A program made the position numbers and the translations under genes. Shown here one piece after another: positions 1 to 4,753 of a DNA stretch of 6,625 nt. The notes beneath the pieces are model-generated. The model did no database searches. It had not been told where the DNA came from and saw only the letters and a list, made by a program, of their open reading frames with translations. This stretch comes from JAAZHK01 sp964536075 (GTDB lineage: Bacteria > Bacillota_I > Bacilli_A > RF39 > UBA660): assembly GCA_964536075.1 (NCBI GenBank), contig CAZHWO010000034.1, forward strand, positions 1-6,625, in the 5' to 3' direction. Within the stretch, counting starts at the first letter, position 1, and each line of letters starts with the position of its first letter.

Positions 1-2
1 AC

Positions 3-440
3 TTTAATGAAGACGATATAATCATTAATAAAAAAATTAAAAGTGCTTTAAACGCAGGGGTTAAAGTTATTCTTTGTATTGGCGAATCCAAAGAACAAAA
101 AGCCTTAAATAAATTAGGAACGATTATACCTAAACAGATTGATAAAGCCCTAATGAATATCAGCTCAGAGGATCTAAATAATATTATTTTAGCTTATGAA
201 CCGATTTGGTCTATCGGCACATCCATTATCCCAACTAATGAAGAATTAACCGAGATTATTCACTTTATTAAAGGTTATATGCTAAAAAGATATAATACTA
301 ATATGAAAGTACTCTATGGAGGCAGCGTTAATGTTAGTAACTTCAGTAGACTTCTAAAAGTCGCTGATTTAGATGGCTTTCTAATTGGTGAAGCTAGTTT
401 GGATGCTAACAAAATAATTAATATGATTAATAAGATATAA
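3..440 (+). CDS. tpiA: Triosephosphate isomerase, C-terminal part (5' end outside window)
   Basis: Interconverts dihydroxyacetone phosphate and glyceraldehyde 3-phosphate in cytoplasmic glycolysis. The frame is open from the first base, and 145 codons are visible of a protein that is usually about 250 residues. The visible part begins at the FNEDD segment, which in the family follows the active-site His loop, so the catalytic Lys and His lie upstream of the window. Seen here: the ILCIGES strand, the catalytic Glu in AYEPIWSIGT (Glu codon 198-200; WSIGT is the flexible lid, loop 6), the phosphate-binding YGGSV loop, and the C-terminal DGFLIGEASL segment. In that last motif most family members have Gly-Gly, where this protein has Gly-Glu. 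The gene ends with TAA at 438-440, which forms the base of the terminator hairpin. By family gene order it probably ends a gap-pgk-tpi type cluster, but that lies upstream and is inferred. The identification is secure. Confidence 0.96.
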   Translation, partial: FNEDDIIINKKIKSALNAGVKVILCIGESKEQKALNKLGTIIPKQIDKALMNISSEDLNNIILAYEPIWSIGTSIIPTNEELTEIIHFIKGYMLKRYNTNMKVLYGGSVNVSNFSRLLKVADLDGFLIGEASLDANKIINMINKI

Positions 441-460
441 AGACCAGAAATGGTCTTTTT
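439..460 (+). terminator. Rho-independent terminator after tpiA
   Basis: An 8-bp stem, AAAGACCA (439-446) pairing with TGGTCTTT (451-458), closes a GAAA tetraloop (447-450) and runs into a T tract (456-460). The stem starts within the tpiA stop codon. It should end the upstream transcript and separate it from spo0A. The T tract is short because it is followed by CGAC, and its end overlaps a Spo0A box, so some read-through is possible. Confidence 0.85.
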
Positions 461-467
461 CGACAAA
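459..467 (-). promoter_or_regulatory. Perfect 0A box (Spo0A-binding site) upstream of spo0A
   Basis: On the minus strand these nine bases read TTTGTCGAA, a full match to the Bacillus 0A consensus (core TGTCGAA, extended TTTGTCRAA). The site lies about 113 bp upstream of the spo0A start codon and overlaps both the tail of the tpiA terminator and a possible -35 element (TCGACA, 460-465). This suggests that Spo0A~P controls its own gene, as in Bacillus. I saw no other perfect core match in the window. Binding is inferred from the motif only. Confidence 0.6.
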
Positions 468-489
468 AATTGCTAATATTATACATAAT
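460..489 (+). promoter_or_regulatory. Candidate distal spo0A promoter overlapping the 0A box
   Basis: TCGACA (460-465, 5 of 6 to the sigma-A -35 TTGACA) is followed after 18 bp by CATAAT (484-489, 5 of 6 to TATAAT). The -35 lies inside the perfect 0A box, which recalls Spo0A-controlled sigma-A promoters where an 0A box covers the -35. AT-rich DNA often throws up such matches, so this is tentative. Confidence 0.35.
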
Positions 490-497
490 TAGACAAA
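489..497 (-). promoter_or_regulatory. Second, near-consensus 0A box upstream of spo0A
   Basis: The minus strand reads TTTGTCTAA, one mismatch from TTTGTCRAA. It has the same orientation as the perfect box at 459-467 and starts exactly 30 bp downstream of it, close to three helical turns, so two Spo0A dimers could sit on nearly the same DNA face. Taken alone the site would be weak evidence in AT-rich DNA. The spacing and position make it more credible. Confidence 0.4.
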
Positions 498-538
498 AGT
501 AGTGTTTTTTTGCTCTTTTAAATAGAAAGGACCTATTA

Positions 539-544
539 TATAAT
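539..544 (+). promoter_or_regulatory. Candidate proximal spo0A -10 element
   Basis: A perfect TATAAT lies 35 bp upstream of the spo0A ATG, preceded by an overlapping TATTAT (534-539). No good -35 is present at 16-18 bp; the nearest is TTGCTC at 510-515, only 3 of 6 and paired with the TATTAT. If used, this promoter would be weak or depend on an activator. Two spo0A promoters would parallel the two-promoter arrangement of Bacillus subtilis spo0A. Confidence 0.4.
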
Positions 545-568
545 AAACTTGCGTGGGAAGTACAAAGG

Positions 569-575
569 AAAGGAG
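569..575 (+). promoter_or_regulatory. Ribosome binding site deciding the spo0A start
   Basis: AAAGGAG lies 4 nt before ATG at 580. It supports that ATG over the in-frame GTG at 553, which lacks a Shine-Dalgarno sequence and would add nine residues that do not resemble the Spo0A N-terminus. Confidence 0.8.
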
Positions 576-579
576 AAAC

Positions 580-1344
580 ATGAAAAAAACTAGAGTTCTT
601 ATGATCGATGATAACATCGAATTAGTAGGTATGATAAAGGAGTATTTCAAAGGTCACGCAAACATTGAAGTAGTATATACAGCTCATGATGGCGAAGAAG
701 GTTTAAAAATAATAGAGGGGAAACAAAATGACTACGATGTTATTTTACTAGACTTAATAATGCCTAGAAAAGATGGTATTGCTGTTTTAGAAGAAATAGC
801 GGTTAAAGGTATTGATAAAAAAGTCATTGTTTTAACTTCCTATAATGCTCAAGATATGATTAGAAAAGTTTCTGAATTTGGTATCAATTATTTTATTTTA
901 AAACCATTTGAATTATCTGATTTAGAAAAAAGAATCACCGAGTGCATGTCTAATAATCCCAAAGGCAATAAAACGATTGATATCTATCATAATAATTTGC
1001 AAATATCCATTACTAAAGTTCTACATGAATTGGGTATTCCATCACATATTAAAGGATATCAGTATATTAGGGAAGGTATTTCTATTATTTATGAAAGGCC
1101 CGAAGTTATCGGTGGTATTACCAAAGAACTATATCCCGATATAGCTTCTAAATACGAAACAACCGTTTCTAGGGTAGAACGCGATATTAGACACGCTATT
1201 GAAATAAGTTGGAATAGAGGTAGTTGGGATCTCATGGAAGAAATCTTTGGTCACAGTGTTGATATTGATAAAGCTAAACCAACTAACTCCGAATTTATTG
1301 TTACAGTAGCTGATAAACTACGATTAGATTTTCATAAAGTTGGT
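580..1344 (+). CDS. spo0A: Sporulation transcription factor Spo0A (3' end in assembly gap)
   Basis: Response regulator that, when phosphorylated, binds 0A boxes and commits the cell to sporulation. An N-terminal receiver domain (about residues 4-121) shows the acidic pair D10/D11, phospho-acceptor D58 in LLDLIMP, T86 and K108 in ILKPF. A linker of about 20 residues leads to the Spo0A-specific DNA-binding domain (about 143-255), with HIKGYQYIREGISI, the ITKELYPDIASKY segment, the recognition helix SRVERDIRHAIE (197-208) and the near-invariant KPTNSEF (233-239). The 255 visible codons end at KLRLDFHKVG, where B. subtilis Spo0A (267 residues) ends within five residues, so only the last few codons and the stop are lost in the Ns. 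One oddity is Asp202 in the recognition helix, where B. subtilis has Ala. The start is ATG 580, with AAAGGAG upstream. The gene sits between two glycolytic genes and has likely 0A boxes upstream. The identification is very secure; function in sporulation is inferred. Confidence 0.95.
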
Positions 1345-1444
1345 NNNNNNNNNNNNNNNNNNNNNNNNNNNNNNNNNNNNNNNNNNNNNNNNNNNNNNNN
1401 NNNNNNNNNNNNNNNNNNNNNNNNNNNNNNNNNNNNNNNNNNNN
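1345..1444. other. Assembly gap, 100 Ns
   Basis: Exactly 100 undetermined bases, a common placeholder for a scaffold join of unknown size. It hides the spo0A stop codon, the spacer, and the start and N-terminal region of the following ATPase gene. Any terminator or promoter between the two genes would also be hidden here. Confidence 0.98.
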
Positions 1445-2518
1445 AATTTAGAAAAAATAGTAGCTAAATTAGCTAGTTTAGTTGGGGAAACCGTTTTTGA
1501 GAATGACAGCTTAATTGTTTTTGATAATATTAATGATAAGAATCTCGTTAAAGGAATAAAACTTTTTAGTGGCAGTAATTATCATATAATTTTAATAACT
1601 TCTTTTAGAGAAAATATTAATTTATTTAAAGGCGAAGAATTACAGTGTAAGATCATGTTTGGGGTTGACTTTGAAGAATATTTACTGGCTATTGATAAAG
1701 AACAGTTAGCGATGTTTATTAAAGATTCCTTTAAAACGGGATCATCAATGCCCTTTCATCAATTAGCTTTAGAGTATTTTGAGGAATATTTAATAACTGG
1801 CGGAATGCCCGAAGCTATTGCTACTTATATTGCGACCCAAGATTTAAATAAAGTTCGTAGTATCCATCAAAAAATATTAAATATTATTAAAAGTGATACT
1901 CTTTTCAATAAAAATTTAATTGATATAACCAGGTCAATTGATATAATTGATGCGATTGCCTATCAACTACAAAAAAATAATCCTAAATTTCAATATAATG
2001 TTATCAAAAACGGGGGTAGAGCGAGTGATTATGAAAACAGTATTGAATTTTTAAGTAGTAATAATTTAATCTATCGTTCATACAAGGTAAGTAATATCAA
2101 AGCACCTTTAAGTAAGGAAAAAGCTGCCGATAGCTTTAAATTATATCTACCCGATGTTGGTTTATTATACTCTAGTATGCATTTGACTAAGAATAAACTA
2201 TTTATTGATAATAATATTAGAAACATTCTATATGAAACATATGTTGCTAGTGTTTTAAGTTCTTTAGGTTATAATCTATATTACTACCAATCCGAAGGCA
2301 AAGCCGTTGTCAGTTTCATTATTAGTACCCGAAGTGGTAAATTTATCCCCATTGACCTTGTGGATCCAAATCTAACCAAGGCTAAGGCTTTAGGTTTATT
2401 AATGAGTAAATTTAATTTAAAAGAAGCTATTCGCATTACTGATGATAATTTTAGTCATAAAAAAGAAATTAAATATATTCCTATATATGCGGTATTTTGT
2501 TTGAAAGATATTCTCTAG
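1445..2518 (+). CDS. DUF4143-type AAA ATPase, N-terminus missing in gap; active-site motifs degenerate
   Basis: The 357 visible codons match the COG1373-like family: an AAA ATPase domain, a winged-helix-like middle and a C-terminal DUF4143 domain related to PD-(D/E)xK nucleases. Family landmarks seen are the Walker B strand LIVFDNIN (visible residues 23-30), VDFEEYL, YLITGGMPEA (GG from 1799), a QLQKNNPKFQYNVIKNGGRA stretch followed by DYE, FKLYLPDVGLLYSS, and a C-terminal GKFIPIDLVDPN. Walker A, expected earlier, is not in the known sequence. Relatives are roughly 430-450 residues, so some 75-95 residues are missing. Two motifs look damaged: the usual D-E of Walker B is D-N (1523-1528), and the nuclease-like motif lacks its usual Asp (Ser at 2312-2314) and has PIDLVD where relatives have PIEVK. 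The frame is otherwise intact, so it looks maintained rather than decayed. Its TAG stop overlaps the gpmI ribosome binding site, implying co-transcription. The molecular role is unknown; family membership is fairly sure. Confidence 0.8.
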   Translation, partial: NLEKIVAKLASLVGETVFENDSLIVFDNINDKNLVKGIKLFSGSNYHIILITSFRENINLFKGEELQCKIMFGVDFEEYLLAIDKEQLAMFIKDSFKTGSSMPFHQLALEYFEEYLITGGMPEAIATYIATQDLNKVRSIHQKILNIIKSDTLFNKNLIDITRSIDIIDAIAYQLQKNNPKFQYNVIKNGGRASDYENSIEFLSSNNLIYRSYKVSNIKAPLSKEKAADSFKLYLPDVGLLYSSMHLTKNKLFIDNNIRNILYETYVASVLSSLGYNLYYYQSEGKAVVSFIISTRSGKFIPIDLVDPNLTKAKALGLLMSKFNLKEAIRITDDNFSHKKEIKYIPIYAVFCLKDIL

Positions 2519-2522
2519 GAGG
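2517..2522 (+). promoter_or_regulatory. gpmI ribosome binding site overlapping the upstream stop codon
   Basis: AGGAGG begins inside the TAG stop (2516-2518) of the ATPase gene and lies 4 nt before ATG 2527. It fixes this ATG as the gpmI start over an in-frame TTG at 2497 and points to translational coupling of the two genes. Confidence 0.85.
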
Positions 2523-2526
2523 CTTT

Positions 2527-4056
2527 ATGAAAAAAATTTTGTTAACTATTTTAGATGGAGTCGGTATTAATCCAAAGCGAAAAGGTAATGCTTTTAAACT
2601 GGCTAAGAAACCAAATATTGATTACTTAATGAAACATTTTCCCCATTCCACATTGAAAGCTAGTGGCACATCTGTTGGCTTACCCAAAGGTCAAATGGGT
2701 AATAGTGAAGTTGGCCATATGACAATTGGATCAGGTCGTGTTATTGATCAGGATTTAATCAGAATTAATAAAAGTATTACTGATAAAAGTTTCTTCCAAA
2801 AAGAAACCTTTCTCTTAGCTATTAAAAATTGTCAAAAATACAATTCTAACTTACATCTTATTGGTCTGGTTTCAGATGGAGGAGTCCATTCCCATCTTAA
2901 TCATTTGTTAGCTTTATTAGATTTATGTAAAGAGCAAAATTTTGATCGCGTGTATATTCATGCATTAGTCGATGGCCGAGATACCAAACCCCAAGTTGGT
3001 CAAAAATATCTTACCCAAGTGTTAAAAAAAATATCCCAAAATCAACTTGGAGAAATAATTACCATTGGTGGTCGGTATTATTTAATGAACCGGGATCGGG
3101 ACTATGCGTTAACTAAAAAAGCTTATGATGCTGTTGTTGATGGTATTGGACCCCAAGTAAAAAATATTGATGAAGCTTTTAAATCAACTTATCGTAACAA
3201 TTCATCTGATGAGTTTATGTTACCCACAGTTATAAAAAAAGTGCCCATCAATAATAGTGATAGTATTATTTTCTTTAATTATCGATCAGATCGCATGATT
3301 CAGTTTTTTCATAGTCTAACCGATCCTGATTTTAAAGAATTTGAAAGAAGTAGAGGTTTTATTTCTACCACTATAGTAACTATGACGAAATATGAAGAAA
3401 CGCCTAAACATCAAGAAGTTTATATTGCTTTTAAAGAAGATTTATTAAGTAATACTTTAGGAGCCTATTTAAGTGAACAAGGTAAAAGTCAAATAAGAAT
3501 AAGTGAGTTGGAAAAAAGTGCGCATGTTACTTATTTTTTAAGTGGCTGTACGGATACTTTATTTCCTGGAGAGGAAAGAATTATTTTTGAAAAACCAGAT
3601 GTCTTTACTTATGATGAAAGTCCGGCTATGCGCTCAACGGATATTACCAACGCTATTATTGATAGTACAAAAAAAGGTTATGACTTAATTGTGGTTAATT
3701 ATCCTAATGGCGATGCCTTAGGACATACAGGTATTATTCCGGCTACTATCCAAGGTTTAGAATACATTGATAATGCTCTTGGAAAAATATACAAGTCCAT
3801 TGATTTAAATGAATATGTGTGGTTAATAACCGCTGATCATGGTAATTGTGAACATATGATAGATGACAAAGGCCAACCTGATAAAAAACATACAACTAAT
3901 AAGGTTCCCTTTATTGTTGTTAATAAAGACTATCAGGTCAAAAATGGCTGTCTATCTGATATTGCTCCGACCATTTTAAATATTATGAATATGGATATAC
4001 CTAAAGAAATGACGGGTACATCATTAATAAAAGGAGAAAAACATGTCCAAAAATGA
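2527..4056 (+). CDS. gpmI: 2,3-bisphosphoglycerate-independent phosphoglycerate mutase
   Basis: Converts 3-phosphoglycerate to 2-phosphoglycerate in glycolysis through a phosphoserine intermediate, using two Mn2+ ions. Its 509 residues are close to the roughly 510 of Bacillus GpmI. All expected metal and catalytic residues are present: D10 in LTILDG, nucleophile S60 in GNSEVGH, H121, the D149-R151-D152 motif, R183 and R189, R253/R256 in NYRSDR, K330, D396/H400 in GDALGH, D437/H438 in TADHGN, and H455 in KKHTTN. The usual MDRDxRW segment is altered to MNRDRDY, but R189 is kept. The start is ATG 2527 with AGGAGG 4 nt upstream. The last 14 nt overlap the deaminase gene, so it lies in a tight operon with the genes on both sides. 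In Bacillus this enzyme is shut down in the forespore, letting 3-PGA accumulate as a spore reserve; that is relevant here because spo0A lies upstream. The stop is TGA. Confidence 0.97.
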   Translation: MKKILLTILDGVGINPKRKGNAFKLAKKPNIDYLMKHFPHSTLKASGTSVGLPKGQMGNSEVGHMTIGSGRVIDQDLIRINKSITDKSFFQKETFLLAIKNCQKYNSNLHLIGLVSDGGVHSHLNHLLALLDLCKEQNFDRVYIHALVDGRDTKPQVGQKYLTQVLKKISQNQLGEIITIGGRYYLMNRDRDYALTKKAYDAVVDGIGPQVKNIDEAFKSTYRNNSSDEFMLPTVIKKVPINNSDSIIFFNYRSDRMIQFFHSLTDPDFKEFERSRGFISTTIVTMTKYEETPKHQEVYIAFKEDLLSNTLGAYLSEQGKSQIRISELEKSAHVTYFLSGCTDTLFPGEERIIFEKPDVFTYDESPAMRSTDITNAIIDSTKKGYDLIVVNYPNGDALGHTGIIPATIQGLEYIDNALGKIYKSIDLNEYVWLITADHGNCEHMIDDKGQPDKKHTTNKVPFIVVNKDYQVKNGCLSDIAPTILNIMNMDIPKEMTGTSLIKGEKHVQK

Positions 4057-4447
4057 TTTTAAGAAACTTTATAAAACGGCTTTAACTTATCAACACTACC
4101 AAGAATATAGTCCTTTTGTCAGTGCTGGTGGGGTTGTCTGTGCTTTCATGACTGATAAAGGTCATATTTATGCTGGGGTTAATGTTGATACCAAATGTTC
4201 ATTAGGTACCTGTGCCGAGAGAAATGCCATCAATACCATGCTAACCAATGGTGAAAATGTTGTTACTAAATTAGTTTGTGTCTATCGTGACGGCCGGTTA
4301 TTAACACCATGTGGTGCTTGCGGTGAGTTTTTTCTTCAATTAGCGGAAGAAAATAAAGAAATGGAAATATTACTTGATCTTGATAATTACAAAACTATTA
4401 AACTAAAAGAATTATTTTCCAAATGGTGGGGTAAAGATCGCTATTAA
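4043..4447 (+). CDS. Cytidine deaminase-family zinc-dependent deaminase
   Basis: A 134-residue single-domain member of the cytidine/blasticidin-S deaminase fold, probably acting in pyrimidine salvage by hydrolytic deamination of a cytosine nucleoside. The zinc and proton-shuttle motifs are intact: C57-A58-E59 in TCAERNAI (E59 catalytic) and PCGAC with C90 and C93. The length fits the small tetrameric class. The canonical substrate-binding N-x-E of cytidine deaminase (Cdd) reads N47-V-D49, and the C-terminus ends in a WWGKDR segment, so it belongs to a divergent Bacillota subgroup and the exact substrate is uncertain; I therefore give no symbol, though Cdd is the closest label. ATG 4043 has AAAAGGAG (4029-4036) 6 nt upstream, inside gpmI. 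The 14-nt overlap with gpmI suggests translational coupling. No terminator is visible after its TAA, where a new promoter begins at once. Confidence 0.85.
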   Translation: MSKNDFKKLYKTALTYQHYQEYSPFVSAGGVVCAFMTDKGHIYAGVNVDTKCSLGTCAERNAINTMLTNGENVVTKLVCVYRDGRLLTPCGACGEFFLQLAEENKEMEILLDLDNYKTIKLKELFSKWWGKDRY

Positions 4448-4472
4448 TATTACTCAAAATTTATGCTATAAT
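4444..4472 (+). promoter_or_regulatory. Extended -10 promoter for the small gene
   Basis: TATAAT (4467-4472) is preceded by TGC, a perfect extended -10 (TGnTATAAT). TTAATA (4444-4449, 4 of 6) lies 17 bp upstream as a -35 and overlaps the deaminase stop codon. Transcription would start near 4479. The ten-base string TGCTATAATA recurs in the dxs promoter. Confidence 0.65.
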
Positions 4473-4501
4473 ATCCGTATATGCAGGAGGAATTAATTAA
4501 A

Positions 4502-4669
4502 ATGTTATGTTTATTTCAAAAAATAAGAGCCTTTTTAGACCAACAACTTTTAGATACAGTGATAGAGACAAATATTTTAACTTACAGAAAATCTGGTAAT
4601 AATTTATCAACTCAAGAGTTAAATCCCAAAATTTTAAGAAAGAAGTTAAAAAATCGATCTGATAAATAA
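4502..4669 (+). CDS. Small basic protein of 55 residues, unknown function
   Basis: I do not recognise this protein. It is 55 residues, net basic (11 Lys/Arg against 5 Asp/Glu). The N-terminal half is helix-prone (LFQKIRAFLDQQLLDTVI) and the tail is very basic (KILRKKLKNR). It has no signal peptide, no metal-binding cysteine cluster and no clear transmembrane segment. The case for a real gene is its setting: an extended -10 promoter just upstream, AGGAGG at 4485-4490, and a hairpin-plus-T terminator over its stop codon, giving a transcript of roughly 218 nt. ATG 4502 is preferred although the 11-nt Shine-Dalgarno spacing is long; the in-frame ATG 4481 lies only a base or two past the expected transcript start and would place the AGGAGG inside the gene. 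It could instead be a regulatory RNA in which the reading frame is incidental. Confidence 0.5.
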   Translation: MLCLFQKIRAFLDQQLLDTVIETNILTYRKSGNNLSTQELNPKILRKKLKNRSDK

Positions 4670-4696
4670 TATAATTTATAGTTATATTATTTTTTT
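4664..4696 (+). terminator. AT-only terminator hairpin after the small gene
   Basis: A perfect 11-bp inverted repeat, AAATAATATAA (4664-4674) with TTATATTATTT (4682-4692), around a 7-nt loop and followed by TTTT (4693-4696). It overlaps the stop codon of the small ORF, as the tpiA terminator does for tpiA. With no G-C pairs it is thermodynamically weak, so termination may be incomplete and read-through into dxs is possible. Confidence 0.55.
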
Positions 4697-4702
4697 CATA
4701 TT

Positions 4703-4730
4703 TTGAGTTTAATGAGATAAGTGCTATAAT
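4703..4730 (+). promoter_or_regulatory. dxs promoter with extended -10
   Basis: TTGAGT (4703-4708, 4 of 6) and TATAAT (4725-4730) are separated by 16 bp, with TGC directly before the -10 forming a perfect extended -10. The start would be near 4737, giving a short leader of about 17 nt with AGGAG at 4741-4745, 8 nt before the dxs ATG. Confidence 0.75.
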
Positions 4731-4740
4731 AATAAGCACT
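4720..4740. repeat. Inverted repeat AGTGCT-N9-AGCACT over the dxs -10 and start site
   Basis: Perfect 6-bp arms (4720-4725 and 4735-4740) flank a 9-bp AT-only spacer. The left arm covers the TGC of the extended -10 and its first T, and the right arm covers the likely transcription start. Most of it would not be transcribed, so it is better placed to act as a DNA operator than as an RNA hairpin. The regulator is unknown, and the symmetry could be coincidental. Confidence 0.4.
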
Positions 4741-4753
4741 AGGAGTATAGATT

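Noticed and set aside
526..552. Sigma-H promoter before spo0A, as in Bacillus Ps
   Set aside because: AAAGGACCT (526-534) partly fits a sigma-H -35, but no GAAT-type -10 follows at the right distance.
553..579. Upstream in-frame GTG start for spo0A
   Set aside because: No Shine-Dalgarno precedes it, the real AAAGGAG lies within this stretch, and Spo0A homologs begin at the Met encoded at 580.
1340..1467. Reading frames running across the Ns, joining spo0A or the ATPase to extra residues
   Set aside because: The bases are undetermined and the gap length is a placeholder, so frame continuity cannot be claimed.
1918..1946. Direct repeat AATTGATATAA twice, 18 nt apart
   Set aside because: It lies within coding sequence, encodes a chance Ile-Asp-Ile recurrence, and is low complexity; it does not look like a mobile-element or regulatory repeat.
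2497..2526. Upstream in-frame TTG start for gpmI
   Set aside because: It would overlap the ATPase gene and lacks a ribosome binding site, whereas ATG 2527 has a perfect AGGAGG and gives the expected N-terminus.
4481..4501. Earlier ATG for the small gene
   Set aside because: It is only one or two bases after the expected transcription start and would put the AGGAGG inside the coding region.
4502..4669. Spo0E-like Spo0A phosphatase
   Set aside because: The string STQELN resembles the SQELD signature of Spo0E-type phosphatases, tempting beside spo0A, but it has an inserted residue, Asn for Asp, and wrong spacing to the first helix.
4497..4739. Open frame on the minus strand (80 codons, hydrophobic)
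   Set aside because: It runs antisense over the small gene, its promoter-distal part and the terminator, starts with GTG, has no ribosome binding site, and its hydrophobic composition is what AT-rich antisense DNA gives.
4720..4740. CIRCE element (HrcA operator) at the dxs promoter
   Set aside because: CIRCE is TTAGCACTC-N9-GAGTGCTAA. Here the spacer length matches, but the arms are in the opposite order (AGTGCT first), so HrcA would not be expected to bind.
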